DNA of 64,000 nucleotides from Thermohalobaculum sp039180675. GTDB taxonomy: Bacteria > Pseudomonadota > Alphaproteobacteria > Rhodobacterales > Rhodobacteraceae. The stretch covers positions 1 through 64,000 of the forward strand of contig JBCDDC010000018.1 in NCBI GenBank assembly GCA_039180675.1. Reading direction: 5' to 3'. Positions 32,229 to 39,862 of this stretch are shown in pieces (positions within the stretch are counted from its first letter, which is position 1; every line of letters starts with the position of its first letter). Position numbers and translations under genes: made by a program. The notes beneath the pieces are model-generated. The model made no database searches. It saw nothing but the letters and a program-made list of their open reading frames with translations, and was not told where the DNA came from.

Positions 32229-33185
32229 TCACGCCGCCAGGCCCAGCGCCGGGCCGCGCGGCACGATGCCCGACGGGTTGAGCGCCTTGATCGAGTAGTA
32301 CCCGGCCTTGATGTGGTCGAGATCCACCGTCTCCGCCACGCCGAGGAGTGTGAGGACGCGGTCGGTGTAGGCCGAGAGCAGCGGGTAGTCGGCGATCCGC
32401 CGGACATTGCACTTGAAGAGCCCGTGATAGGCCGCATCGAAGCGGATCAGCGTGACGAAGACACGAATGTCGATCTCGGTCAGCCGCTCGCCCATGAGAT
32501 AGGGTCGGTTGTCGGAGAGCCGGTTCTCGAGGTTTTCCAGCGTCTCGAACACGCCCGCGACGGCCTCGTCATAAGCCGCCTGGCTCGACGCGAATCCGGC
32601 CTTGTAGACACCGTTGTTGAGCCGGTCGTAGAGCACCGGGGCAAGCGCATCGATCTCGGCGCGCAGCGGCTCGGGGTAGAGGTCGACGACCGCATCGCCA
32701 TAGGCATCGAAGGCCGAGCCGAGCATGCGCAGGATGTCGGCGCTCTCGTTGTTCACGATGGTCTCGCGCGCGGTGTCCCAGATCACCGGTACCGTGGCCC
32801 GCCCGGTATAGTGCGGGTCGGCCGTGGTGTAGATCTGATGCATGTATTCCGCGCCGAGGAGCGGGTCGCGATCGGCCCCCGGATAGGTGCCGAACCGCCA
32901 GCCCTGATCGGTCAGGAACGGCTCGACCACGGTCACGGACAGGATATCATCCAGCCGCTTGAGCTTGCGCACCATCAGCGCGCGCGAGGCCCAGGGGCAG
33001 ATCAGCGCGACATAGAGCCGGTAGCGGCCCGGTTCGGCCTTGAACCCCGCTTCGCCGGTCGGACCCGCTGCGCCATCGGGCGTGATCCAGTTTCGGAAGC
33101 TGGAGGTCTGGCGAACGAAACGCCCCTTGTCATCCTTTGACTGGACCGGGTGCCAGTCCTTTGTCCATTTGCCGTCGACGAGCAT
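32229..33185 (-). CDS. Glutathionyl-hydroquinone reductase (GST Xi class)
   Basis: A 318-residue enzyme of the YqjG/PcpF/ECM4 group that reduces glutathionyl-hydroquinones to hydroquinones with glutathione. The catalytic Cys63 is in ICPWASRALMVRKL; EPFLTDQGW, TVPVIWDTARETIVNNESADI and the C-terminal helical GST domain follow. ATG 33185 has a perfect AGGAGG upstream. First gene of the aromatic operon. Its presence suggests that quinone or chlorinated-aromatic adducts arise during degradation. Confidence 0.88.
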   Translation of the reverse strand: MLVDGKWTKDWHPVQSKDDKGRFVRQTSSFRNWITPDGAAGPTGEAGFKAEPGRYRLYVALICPWASRALMVRKLKRLDDILSVTVVEPFLTDQGWRFGTYPGADRDPLLGAEYMHQIYTTADPHYTGRATVPVIWDTARETIVNNESADILRMLGSAFDAYGDAVVDLYPEPLRAEIDALAPVLYDRLNNGVYKAGFASSQAAYDEAVAGVFETLENLENRLSDNRPYLMGERLTEIDIRVFVTLIRFDAAYHGLFKCNVRRIADYPLLSAYTDRVLTLLGVAETVDLDHIKAGYYSIKALNPSGIVPRGPALGLAA

Positions 33186-33203
33186 CTTGCGCCTCCTTTG
33201 CAT

Positions 33204-33226
33204 GCGTCCGGAGAGGCTCCGGACGC
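33204..33226 (-). promoter_or_regulatory. Perfect hairpin between yceI and the aromatic operon
   Basis: GCGTCCGGAG (33204-33213) and CTCCGGACGC (33217-33226) form a 10-bp stem with a 3-base loop, directly before the AGGAGG of the first aromatic gene. No T-tract follows on the minus strand, so it may be a processing or attenuation element rather than a plain terminator. Confidence 0.55.
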
Positions 33227-33240
33227 GTTGGGTGTGTCGG

Positions 33241-33828
33241 TTACTGGCGGATGCCTTCGATATTCAGGATCAGCTCGACCTCGCGGCCCGAGGGGCCAAG
33301 GTCGAAGTCGATGCCGTAATCTGCGAGTGCGATCTTCGTGCTGCCCTGAAAGCCGGAGCGGTGGCCGCCCCAAGGGTCCTCGCCTGCACCGACGAAGGCC
33401 GCCTCGATCGCGACCTCGCGGGTCACGCCGCGCAGCGTCAGATCGCCGGTGATGATGCCGGTCTCCTCGCCCGTCACCTCGATCGACTTGCTCACGAAGG
33501 TCGCTTCGGGGAAGTCACCGACCGCGAGGAAGTCGTTGCTGCGCAGGTGGTTGTCACGTTCGGTGAAGTTCGTGTTGACGCTGGCGGTGTCGATCTTGAC
33601 CGAGACCTGGCTCTGACCCGGGGCATCGGCGTCGAACGAGTAGTTGCCCTCGAACGTATCGAAGCGGCCGGTGAGGAAGGCAAAGCCCAGATGGCCGATC
33701 TTGAAGCCGATCGAGGTGTGAACCGGGTCGATCGCGTAGTTCGCCGCGTTGGCCGGGAGCGAGAGGCCCGCAGCGCCGATCAGGGCGGCGAGGGCGGTGT
33801 TGCGCAGGGATTTGCTCAGCAGGGTCAT
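33241..33828 (-). CDS. YceI family periplasmic lipocalin-like protein
   Basis: A 195-residue exported protein with a signal peptide (residues 1-27, ending LPANA) and the YceI beta-barrel that binds isoprenoid quinones or other lipids. It has NYAIDPVHTSIGFKIGHLGFA at the start and FDTFEGNYSFDAD, then FPEATFVSKSIEV and GDLTLRGVTREV, and the ending ADYGIDFDLG. ATG 33828 has AAAGGAAAA upstream; the extension to 33903 is rejected. Downstream of the cytochrome b561 gene in the same direction, the usual pairing. Confidence 0.88.
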   Translation of the reverse strand: MTLLSKSLRNTALAALIGAAGLSLPANAANYAIDPVHTSIGFKIGHLGFAFLTGRFDTFEGNYSFDADAPGQSQVSVKIDTASVNTNFTERDNHLRSNDFLAVGDFPEATFVSKSIEVTGEETGIITGDLTLRGVTREVAIEAAFVGAGEDPWGGHRSGFQGSTKIALADYGIDFDLGPSGREVELILNIEGIRQ

Positions 33829-33872
33829 GTGACTTTTCCTTTCATGAGGTCGGTTGGGGGATTGAAATTCGG

Positions 33873-34469
33873 TCAGCACCTGTCGTCCGCCGGGCCACGC
33901 CACATGCGTGCGAGCGTGCCGTCGCGGTCGATGAAGTGGTGTTTGAGCGCGGCGAGCGCGTGCAGGGCGGCCAGCGCGATCAACGCGTAGGCAAGGTATT
34001 CATGCGCGAGGCCCGCGATCCGCTCGGCGCCCTTGCTCTCGATCACCGCGGGGACGGAGACGAGGCCGAAGACATCGAGCGGCCGTCCGTCGGCGGTCGA
34101 GATCAGGTAGCCCGCGATCATCATGGCGATGAGCAGGATGTAGAGCGCCGCATGCACCGCCGCTGCGATCAGCCGCTCGGCGCGGCTGCCGGGGGCGGGG
34201 TCTGGTGCGACGTTGAAAAACCGCCAGACAAGCCGGAGCACGACGAGGAGCAGAAGCAGTATCCCGATGCCCCGGTGGATGTCGGGCGCCAGATTGTACC
34301 AGGGGTGGTAGTAGCCGAGGGTCCGCATCCAGACGCCGAGGCCGAACATCGCGAGGATGGCAATCGCCATTACCCAGTGAAGACCGCGCGCGACCAGCCC
34401 GTAGCCGGTGCGGGTGTTTGTCAGGCGCGTGGCCTTTTGCGGTTCAGATATCGCCAATGTCTCGTCCAT
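33873..34469 (-). CDS. Cytochrome b561 family protein
   Basis: A 198-residue inner-membrane di-heme cytochrome with four transmembrane helices. Candidate heme ligand histidines are in ARGLHWVMAI (helix 1), PDIHRGIGIL (helix 2), LAHEYLAYALIALAALHAL (helix 4), with further His in LKHHFID. This CybB-like type moves electrons between quinone and periplasmic partners, and it is usually co-transcribed with yceI, as here (44 bases apart). It is divergent from a LysR gene that may regulate it. Confidence 0.88.
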   Translation of the reverse strand: MDETLAISEPQKATRLTNTRTGYGLVARGLHWVMAIAILAMFGLGVWMRTLGYYHPWYNLAPDIHRGIGILLLLLVVLRLVWRFFNVAPDPAPGSRAERLIAAAVHAALYILLIAMMIAGYLISTADGRPLDVFGLVSVPAVIESKGAERIAGLAHEYLAYALIALAALHALAALKHHFIDRDGTLARMWRGPADDRC

Positions 34470-34541
34470 CGGGTTGTCTCCACAGTTCGATGACGGAGAG
34501 TTAGCTGTTTCCGTTATGGGGATAAGCCGATCCCTTGGAGA

Positions 34542-34567
34542 ATTATCATCAACATGATATTGATAAT
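34542..34567. promoter_or_regulatory. AT-rich nested dyad between cytochrome b561 and LysR genes
   Basis: ATTATCA (34542-34548) mirrors TGATAAT (34561-34567) across 12 bases; inside lie ATCAT-CAAC-ATGAT (34545-34558) and ATCAA-N7-TTGAT (34548-34564). An AT-rich symmetric block in GC-rich DNA between divergent genes is a plausible LysR site; it ends 3 bases before the LysR ATG. Confidence 0.5.
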
Positions 34568-34570
34568 CGG

Positions 34571-35455
34571 ATGGATACCATGGACTTGATGCGCGCCTTC
34601 GTGGCCGTGGTGCAGTCTGGCAGTTTCCGCGCCGGGGGAGAGCGGCTGGGGAAGTCGACTGCGCTGGTCAGCAAGTATGTCGGCAAGCTGGAGGAGCGGT
34701 TGGGGACCCGCCTGCTCAACCGCACAACCCGGTCCCTGACCCTGACCGAGGATGGCCGGACCTATCTCGAAGGGGCGCTGCGGGTGCTCGACGATCTGGA
34801 TACACTGGAGGGGATCCTGCAGGATCGTGGCGGTGCGCTCAGCGGTACACTGATCGTCTCGGCCCCGGTGACCTTTGGCGAGATGTACCTCACCGGGCTG
34901 GTGGAGCGGTTCCTTGCCCTGCATCCCGATCTGGCCGTCGAGATGCGGCTGACCGACCGGCATGTGAACCTGATCGATGAGGGCGTGGACCTCGCGATCC
35001 GTATCGCGGTGCTGGAGGATACCGGCCTGATCGCGCGGCGGCTAGCACCGGTGAAGGTCGTGGCCTGCGCGGCCCCAGGCTACCTCGCCGAACAGGGGGA
35101 GCCGGAGACCGCCGATGGCTTGTCGGAGCATCGCTGCGTCATCGACACCAACTTTCGCAATCCGACAGAATGGTCGTTCTACGCGGGCGGAGTGTCAGGC
35201 ACCGTGTCGGTCAGCGGGAACTTCCGCGCAAACTCGGCACGGGCGGTGCGCGATATCGTCCGTGCGGGCGGTGGGATTGGTCTCTTGCCTGCTTATGCGA
35301 TCAAGGTGGAACTGGAGACCGGTGAGATACGGACCGTTCTGCCGGACCACGATTTCGGCGAGTTCGGGGTCTATGCGGTCTATTCGAGCAGGCGTTTTCT
35401 GGCGCCGAAGATCCGCTCTTTCATCGACTTTGCCGCTCGGGATCTGCAGCTTTGA
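34571..35455 (+). CDS. LysR-family transcriptional regulator
   Basis: A 294-residue regulator. The winged HTH covers residues 3-60 (MDLMRAFVAVVQSGSFRAGG; KLEERLGTRLLNRTTRSLTL), followed by an effector-binding domain from about 90 (GTLIVSAPVTFGEMYL; GVDLAIRIAVL; IVRAGGGIGLLPAYAI). ATG 34571 is chosen on family length; 34580 is also possible and neither has a clear ribosome site. Transcribed away from the cytochrome b561-yceI operon, with an AT-rich dyad between them. The effector is unknown. Confidence 0.85.
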   Translation: MDTMDLMRAFVAVVQSGSFRAGGERLGKSTALVSKYVGKLEERLGTRLLNRTTRSLTLTEDGRTYLEGALRVLDDLDTLEGILQDRGGALSGTLIVSAPVTFGEMYLTGLVERFLALHPDLAVEMRLTDRHVNLIDEGVDLAIRIAVLEDTGLIARRLAPVKVVACAAPGYLAEQGEPETADGLSEHRCVIDTNFRNPTEWSFYAGGVSGTVSVSGNFRANSARAVRDIVRAGGGIGLLPAYAIKVELETGEIRTVLPDHDFGEFGVYAVYSSRRFLAPKIRSFIDFAARDLQL

Positions 35456-35608
35456 CCTGAGTGATTGGGTTCGGGATGTCGTATCTGCAGCGGCCCCGAT
35501 ACCAGCGGTCCTCGCTTCCTGTGCGGGCCATGCCTGGTTAACTCGATGGTTTCCCCAGTATCAAACGACCCTTAGAAGGCCGTCGAGGGTCTTGGAAGAG
35601 GTGCATCG

Positions 35609-36844
35609 ATGGGCCGGAAGTACGACAGGATCTTTGTTCACATCGGCTATTTCAAAACTGGCACAACGTCGATCCAGCGCTGTCTCAGCTCCAACAGGGA
35701 ACTGCTCAACGAGCAGGGGGTTTTCAACTGGGGCGTCGATTACAACTTCCGGCTGGCCTTCGAAGTCGAGCCGCAATGCCTGGAAGAAGTTTACATCCAA
35801 AACGATGTGTTCAGCCGGGAGGAGAGGACCGAACTCAAGGCCGAGATCCTGGCGGAGATCAACAAGCGGTTCGCGGAAGGGCTGGAGCGCGGCTGCCGCG
35901 AGGCGGTCATCAGCTCGGAGTTTCTCTGCTACCTCGAGGAAGACGGGCTCCGGAAGTTAAAGACCTGGCTGGAGGAATGGGCCGGATCGATCCAGATAAT
36001 CTTCTACATCCGCGAGCATGTGAGCTGCGCGCTCTCCAAACGAAGTTCGGCCGCCAGGTTCGGCAATCCGATCGCGCAAAGGCTGATCAACTACCGGTCG
36101 GATTACGATGCGATGCTGAAGGAGTGGCGAAAGCTCTTCGCGGTGGGCGATATCGACGTGCGGATCTTTTCACGGGAGACGCTCTTGAACGGGGATATCC
36201 TCGATGACTTCTTCTCGGTCATCGGTGTCGATGCGTCGAAGTTCACAAGAGATGACCGATCGAACAATTCGATCAGTGAATTCGGGATAGAGGTACTGGA
36301 GGTCATAAACCGGCGAGTCCCTAAACTCCTGAATGGAAGATGGAATGCCGCGTATTTCGAGCCCGGGTCATATTTCGAGCAGGTCTTCCCTGCGACGGGC
36401 GCGATGCCGGTTCCCGAAATGGTGATCGCAGATTTCGAGGAGAGCTACCGGGACGCGGATGAGTGGATCCGGCAGGAGTTCCTGCCGGACAGGCCGAGGC
36501 TGTTCGAACCCTACCGGCACAAGGCCGCGGGTGACGAGAGCGAGAAACAGCTCGCCGTGACTCCTGAGCAGATTGCACAGCTCCTGATCATGATGAACGA
36601 TCAGATGGATCGCGGTCGGCGACCCTTGGCGTTCCGGCAGGCGGACGGGCGCTCAGTGGCCGAGAGGGAGCGTGACGCAGCACGTGCGAAGCTGCAGTTC
36701 ATCTTCGCCAATCCGTGGAAGAACTACAGCGCGCAGCTCGACTACAAGATCCACAAATTTGCCTCGAAGCTTGGCTTCCTGCCCGAGGAGACGCGGGAGC
36801 GGCTCAGCAAAGCCGCGATGAAGCGGCGGCGTTTCTGGTCGTGA
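35609..36844 (+). CDS. Sulfotransferase-like P-loop protein
   Basis: A 411-residue protein beginning with a PAPS-type P-loop, IFVHIGYFKTGTTSIQRCLS (residues 8-27), the 5'-phosphosulfate-binding motif of sulfotransferase folds. IIFYIREHVSCALSKRSSAA near 130-150 fits the 3'-phosphate-binding Arg/Ser segment. The middle has DVRIFSRETLLNGDILDDFF and the C-terminal 100 residues are charged and helical. It may sulfate a polysaccharide or other surface glycan, or be a fold relative without activity. It stands alone, with no glycan genes next to it and slightly lower GC than its neighbours. ATG 35609 follows GGAAGAGG. Confidence 0.65.
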   Translation: MGRKYDRIFVHIGYFKTGTTSIQRCLSSNRELLNEQGVFNWGVDYNFRLAFEVEPQCLEEVYIQNDVFSREERTELKAEILAEINKRFAEGLERGCREAVISSEFLCYLEEDGLRKLKTWLEEWAGSIQIIFYIREHVSCALSKRSSAARFGNPIAQRLINYRSDYDAMLKEWRKLFAVGDIDVRIFSRETLLNGDILDDFFSVIGVDASKFTRDDRSNNSISEFGIEVLEVINRRVPKLLNGRWNAAYFEPGSYFEQVFPATGAMPVPEMVIADFEESYRDADEWIRQEFLPDRPRLFEPYRHKAAGDESEKQLAVTPEQIAQLLIMMNDQMDRGRRPLAFRQADGRSVAERERDAARAKLQFIFANPWKNYSAQLDYKIHKFASKLGFLPEETRERLSKAAMKRRRFWS

Positions 36845-37506
36845 TCCGGCAGCCTCGCGTCAGCCATTCCCTCCTGCCCTTACCTCAGTCGAACGCCACG
36901 GCTGATCAGTGTGACGCGCGTGTTTCCCCGGCCGCTGGAACCTTCGATCTACGGGTCCGGCGAAGTCTCCGGCGTTGCATCCGTCTCGAGACGCGGGGCG
37001 AGTCTGTTCGGGACATAATAGGCGACATCCGCGGAGATGCTGCAGCCCGCTTCCTCAAGATACGCCCGCCCCGAGGGTCCGATCTCGAGCGTCTCCTCGA
37101 CGGCGACCTGAACCAGCGAAAGCAAGGGAAAGTGGTAAGGACAAGACGCGGATGAAATGGGTCATGTGCCATCTTCGATAAGTCAGTTCAATTGCGCTGG
37201 CAATTCCTGTCTCGCGGGCGGAAGGCGGGCGCGAGACGGCACTCTGGGCCCATATCGGCCCGGACCGTGCCTGTGGCAATACGACCGAGGTGGAGATCAC
37301 CTTCACCGCCAATCCGGCCGGCACGTTTATAGCCTTAAATCACTGGAAAATAATGGAGAAGCCGGATCTGACTACGCTTGTCTGGTCCGGGCCTCTCTGC
37401 CGGATCGCGACCGAATTCTCAGGCTGGGAGCCCTTCCCAAGTCACGGTTTTGACCCATGTTCGTGGTAGTATATGTTGCCGTGCAGCGAATGGGCTGGAG
37501 AAATTG
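36845..37506. other. Gene-poor stretch with decayed coding remnants
   Basis: 662 bases between the sulfotransferase-like gene and hemH. It contains the minus-strand frameshifted candidate at 36949-37165 and a + strand frame at 37182-37469 that is open for 95 codons with no standard start. That + frame reads like protein (for example ETALWAHIGPDRACGNTTEV and EITFTANPAGTFIAL). No intact gene is supported. Confidence 0.5.
36949..37165 (-). pseudogene. Small secreted-protein remnant with a frameshift
   Basis: From ATG 37165 a signal-peptide-like start (MTHFIRVLSLPLSLAFAG) runs into noise. Shifting one base near 37108 gives a clean ending (VQVAVEETLEIGPSGRAYLE, then EAGCSISADVAYYVPNR) to TAG at 36949. 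Restored, the product would have about 72 residues. The coding-like sequence on both sides of the shift supports a broken gene; the family is not recognised. Confidence 0.4.
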
Positions 37507-38667
37507 ATGCTTTACCGGATTGCCATGGATCGACCGGGCATGGGACGGCTTGAACACGCGGAGGCGGCTCACCCGCATGTTCCTCCGGCGAAAGTTGGCG
37601 TTGTGCTAGCCAATCTCGGCACCCCCGATGGGACCGATTACTGGTCGATGCGCCGCTATCTGAACGAGTTTCTCTCGGACAAGCGCGTGATCGAATGGCC
37701 GAGCGTCGTTTGGCAGCCGATCCTCCAGGGGATCGTGCTGAGCAAGCGGCCGTTCTCCTCCGGCGAGGCGTATCGCGGGATCTGGAACGAGGAGCAGGAT
37801 GAAAGCCCGCTCCTGACCATCACCCGGAACCAGACCGCGAAACTGCGCGCGCGGCTCGAGGCGATGTTCGGCGAGACGGTCGAGGTCGATTTCTCGATGC
37901 GTTATGGCAACCCCTCGACGCCCTCGGTGATCTCGCGGCTACAGGCAGCGGGGTGTGAGCGGATCCTGTTCTTCCCGCTTTATCCGCAATACGCGGCGGC
38001 GACGACGGCGACAGCGAACGACCAGTTCTTCCGCGCGCTCATGCAGCTGCGCTGGCAGCCTGCGGTGCGCACGGTGCCTGCCTATCACGACCACCCGGCC
38101 TATATCGAGGCGCTGGCCCGGTCGGTGGAGACTGCCTATGCCGGGTTCGAGGAGCGGCCGACCGCGCTGGTGGCCAGCTATCACGGCCTGCCGCAGAGCT
38201 ATTTCAAGAAAGGCGATCCCTATCACTGCCACTGCCAGAAGACCTCGCGCCTGATGCGTGAGCGGCTGGGGTGGGAGAAAGGCGAGCTCCACACCACTTT
38301 CCAGAGCCGGTTCGGCCCGGAAGAGTGGCTCCAGCCCTACACGGTCGAATACGTCGCCAAGCTGGCCGAGGAAGGCCACAAGCGGATCGCGATCATGGCG
38401 CCGGGCTTCTCCAGCGACTGTGTCGAGACGCTCGAAGAGATCAACGAAGAGATCAAGGAAAGCTTCGAGGAAGCCGGTGGCGAGCATTTCCACTACATCC
38501 CCTGCCTCAACGAGGGCGACGCGCATATCGACATGATCGAGGAGATCGTGCTGCGCGAGGCGCAGGGCTGGCTGCCCGCGGAGACCGACGCGCGGGCCGA
38601 GGCGTCGCCTGAAGCGCCTGAGGGCTGTCCGGCCCATGGCTCAAGCCACGATGTGGCTGCTGAGTAG
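37507..38667 (+). CDS. hemH: Ferrochelatase
   Basis: Inserts Fe2+ into protoporphyrin IX, the last step of heme synthesis. The 386-residue protein starts at ATG 37507 (GGAG upstream); 37525 is an alternative, and the extension to 37378 is non-coding. Motifs are KVGVVLANLGTPDGTDYWSM, FSMRYGNPS, FFPLYPQYAAATTA, the catalytic-His region VASYHGLPQSYFKKGDPYHC (His near 236), TFQSRFGPEEWLQPYT and MAPGFSSDCVETLEEI. The C-terminal tail is extended and Ala/Glu-rich with an extra Cys. It is a single gene. Confidence 0.93.
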   Translation: MLYRIAMDRPGMGRLEHAEAAHPHVPPAKVGVVLANLGTPDGTDYWSMRRYLNEFLSDKRVIEWPSVVWQPILQGIVLSKRPFSSGEAYRGIWNEEQDESPLLTITRNQTAKLRARLEAMFGETVEVDFSMRYGNPSTPSVISRLQAAGCERILFFPLYPQYAAATTATANDQFFRALMQLRWQPAVRTVPAYHDHPAYIEALARSVETAYAGFEERPTALVASYHGLPQSYFKKGDPYHCHCQKTSRLMRERLGWEKGELHTTFQSRFGPEEWLQPYTVEYVAKLAEEGHKRIAIMAPGFSSDCVETLEEINEEIKESFEEAGGEHFHYIPCLNEGDAHIDMIEEIVLREAQGWLPAETDARAEASPEAPEGCPAHGSSHDVAAE

Positions 38668-38759
38668 GCTTCTGGACCCGGCTTGCGCGCCGGAATCGCT
38701 CTGCCCACGCTCCGGATGATTAACGGCCCGTTAAGGCCTATGCGGCATCCAAAGGGGCG

Positions 38760-39173
38760 ATGATACTGCCGGACTTCACAACCCTGGAGGAGGAGGCCGA
38801 TGCGGCCGCAGCCCTAACCCTGCGCGGGCGGCGTGTGCTGTTGTCGCGGGACGTCGCGCGGCAATTCGGGGTGCCGACGGGCCAGCTCAACCAGAACCTC
38901 GCGCGCAACGCCGAGAAATTCACCGAGGATTATGCCTTCAAGCTGGACGAGGCGGAGTTTCAGCAGGTGATCGCCGTGATGGCGGCGCGGGGTGAGGTGC
39001 AGGCGCTGGGCGATCTGACCAAGCTGCCCTGGGTGCTGACCGAAAAGGGCGTGCTGATGTCGGCGACGATCCTGCGCACCCCGCAGGCGATCGCAGCAAC
39101 CCGCCGGATGATCGAGGTCTTCCTCGCGGCCCAGGCCCTGGAGGCCGAGCTGGAGGGTATGCTGAGCGGGTAG
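38760..39173 (+). CDS. Solitary ORF6N domain protein
   Basis: A 137-residue protein whose residues 10-105 form an ORF6N domain, a DNA-binding module found in phage antirepressors: LRGRRVLLSRDVARQFGVPT, GQLNQNLARNAEKFTEDYAF, and a LTEKGVLMSATILRTPQAIA segment where the last part of the domain usually sits. No second (KilA-C or ANT) domain is present; the C-terminus is a helix of about 30 residues. No phage genes are nearby. A phage-derived regulator adopted by the host is the simplest reading. AGGGG precedes the ATG. Confidence 0.75.
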   Translation: MILPDFTTLEEEADAAAALTLRGRRVLLSRDVARQFGVPTGQLNQNLARNAEKFTEDYAFKLDEAEFQQVIAVMAARGEVQALGDLTKLPWVLTEKGVLMSATILRTPQAIAATRRMIEVFLAAQALEAELEGMLSG

Positions 39174-39206
39174 GAGGCGGGCGTGCCCCGGGTGCTTCCC
39201 AGCGGA

Positions 39207-39767
39207 TCAGGGCACGAGCCACTGCCCCCGCCACCCGTCGCTTGCCCGGAAGAGCGCGCGCCGGTGCTGCTCGCGACCGAGATGCACGGTCTCGATCTCC
39301 GCGATCTTGCAGGTGAGAACCGCAAACCTGTCGGGATCCGGGGTTGGGGTAAAATCCTGAGGTCTGTCAATCGGTTGACCGGTCGGCGGATCGCCGCCAT
39401 AGACCTTGCGTGAGCCAGCGGGAACCAATTTCCAGCGGGCCGCCGCCTCCTCTCCCTCGACGATCTCGATATTGCAGCGTAGGCGGATCTGGAGCGACGC
39501 CATCTCCTCCCAGACCAGAAGGGTCGCGCCGGATGCGGCGCGAAGCTCGGTGACCTTGGCCGAGGCCGTGTCGGTGTGGATCTCCAGCGTTGCGGCCTCC
39601 TGGTCGGCGCCTCGAAGCACCACGACGCGCGCCTCGGCGAACCCGTCGAGGCCCTGGGTCGCCAGCGCCGGATGACGCGCCGGGGCGCGCCGGTCGGCCA
39701 CGCCGCGGGTGATCCGGCGCCAGACCTCGGCCCGCGTCTCCTCAAGCGTTTCCCACCAATCGGCCAT
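39207..39767 (-). CDS. PNPOx-like FMN-binding family protein
   Basis: A 186-residue split-barrel flavoprotein of the pyridoxamine 5'-phosphate oxidase family. It has FAEARVVVLRGADQEAATLE (first strands), TDTASAKVTELRAASGATLL (the segment that in PdxH holds phosphate-binding residues) and LQIRLRCNIEIV. It lacks the complete PdxH C-terminal signature, so vitamin B6 oxidation is not assured; related proteins act on other substrates. ATG 39767 has GGGGAG upstream. Divergent from panC. Confidence 0.75.
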   Translation of the reverse strand: MADWWETLEETRAEVWRRITRGVADRRAPARHPALATQGLDGFAEARVVVLRGADQEAATLEIHTDTASAKVTELRAASGATLLVWEEMASLQIRLRCNIEIVEGEEAAARWKLVPAGSRKVYGGDPPTGQPIDRPQDFTPTPDPDRFAVLTCKIAEIETVHLGREQHRRALFRASDGWRGQWLVP

Positions 39768-39862
39768 ATGCATCTCCCCTTGTCCCCGCTCCCATGTCGG
39801 GCGGGGGCGGGCGAGGTCAAGCGGATTTGGCGATTGACCCGCCTGCGGGTTCGGGGGATGCA

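Noticed and set aside
31559..32437. Longer minus-strand frames upstream of the second dioxygenase
   Set aside because: They run through the hydroquinone-reductase gene in the wrong phase; ATG 32214 begins the conserved domain.
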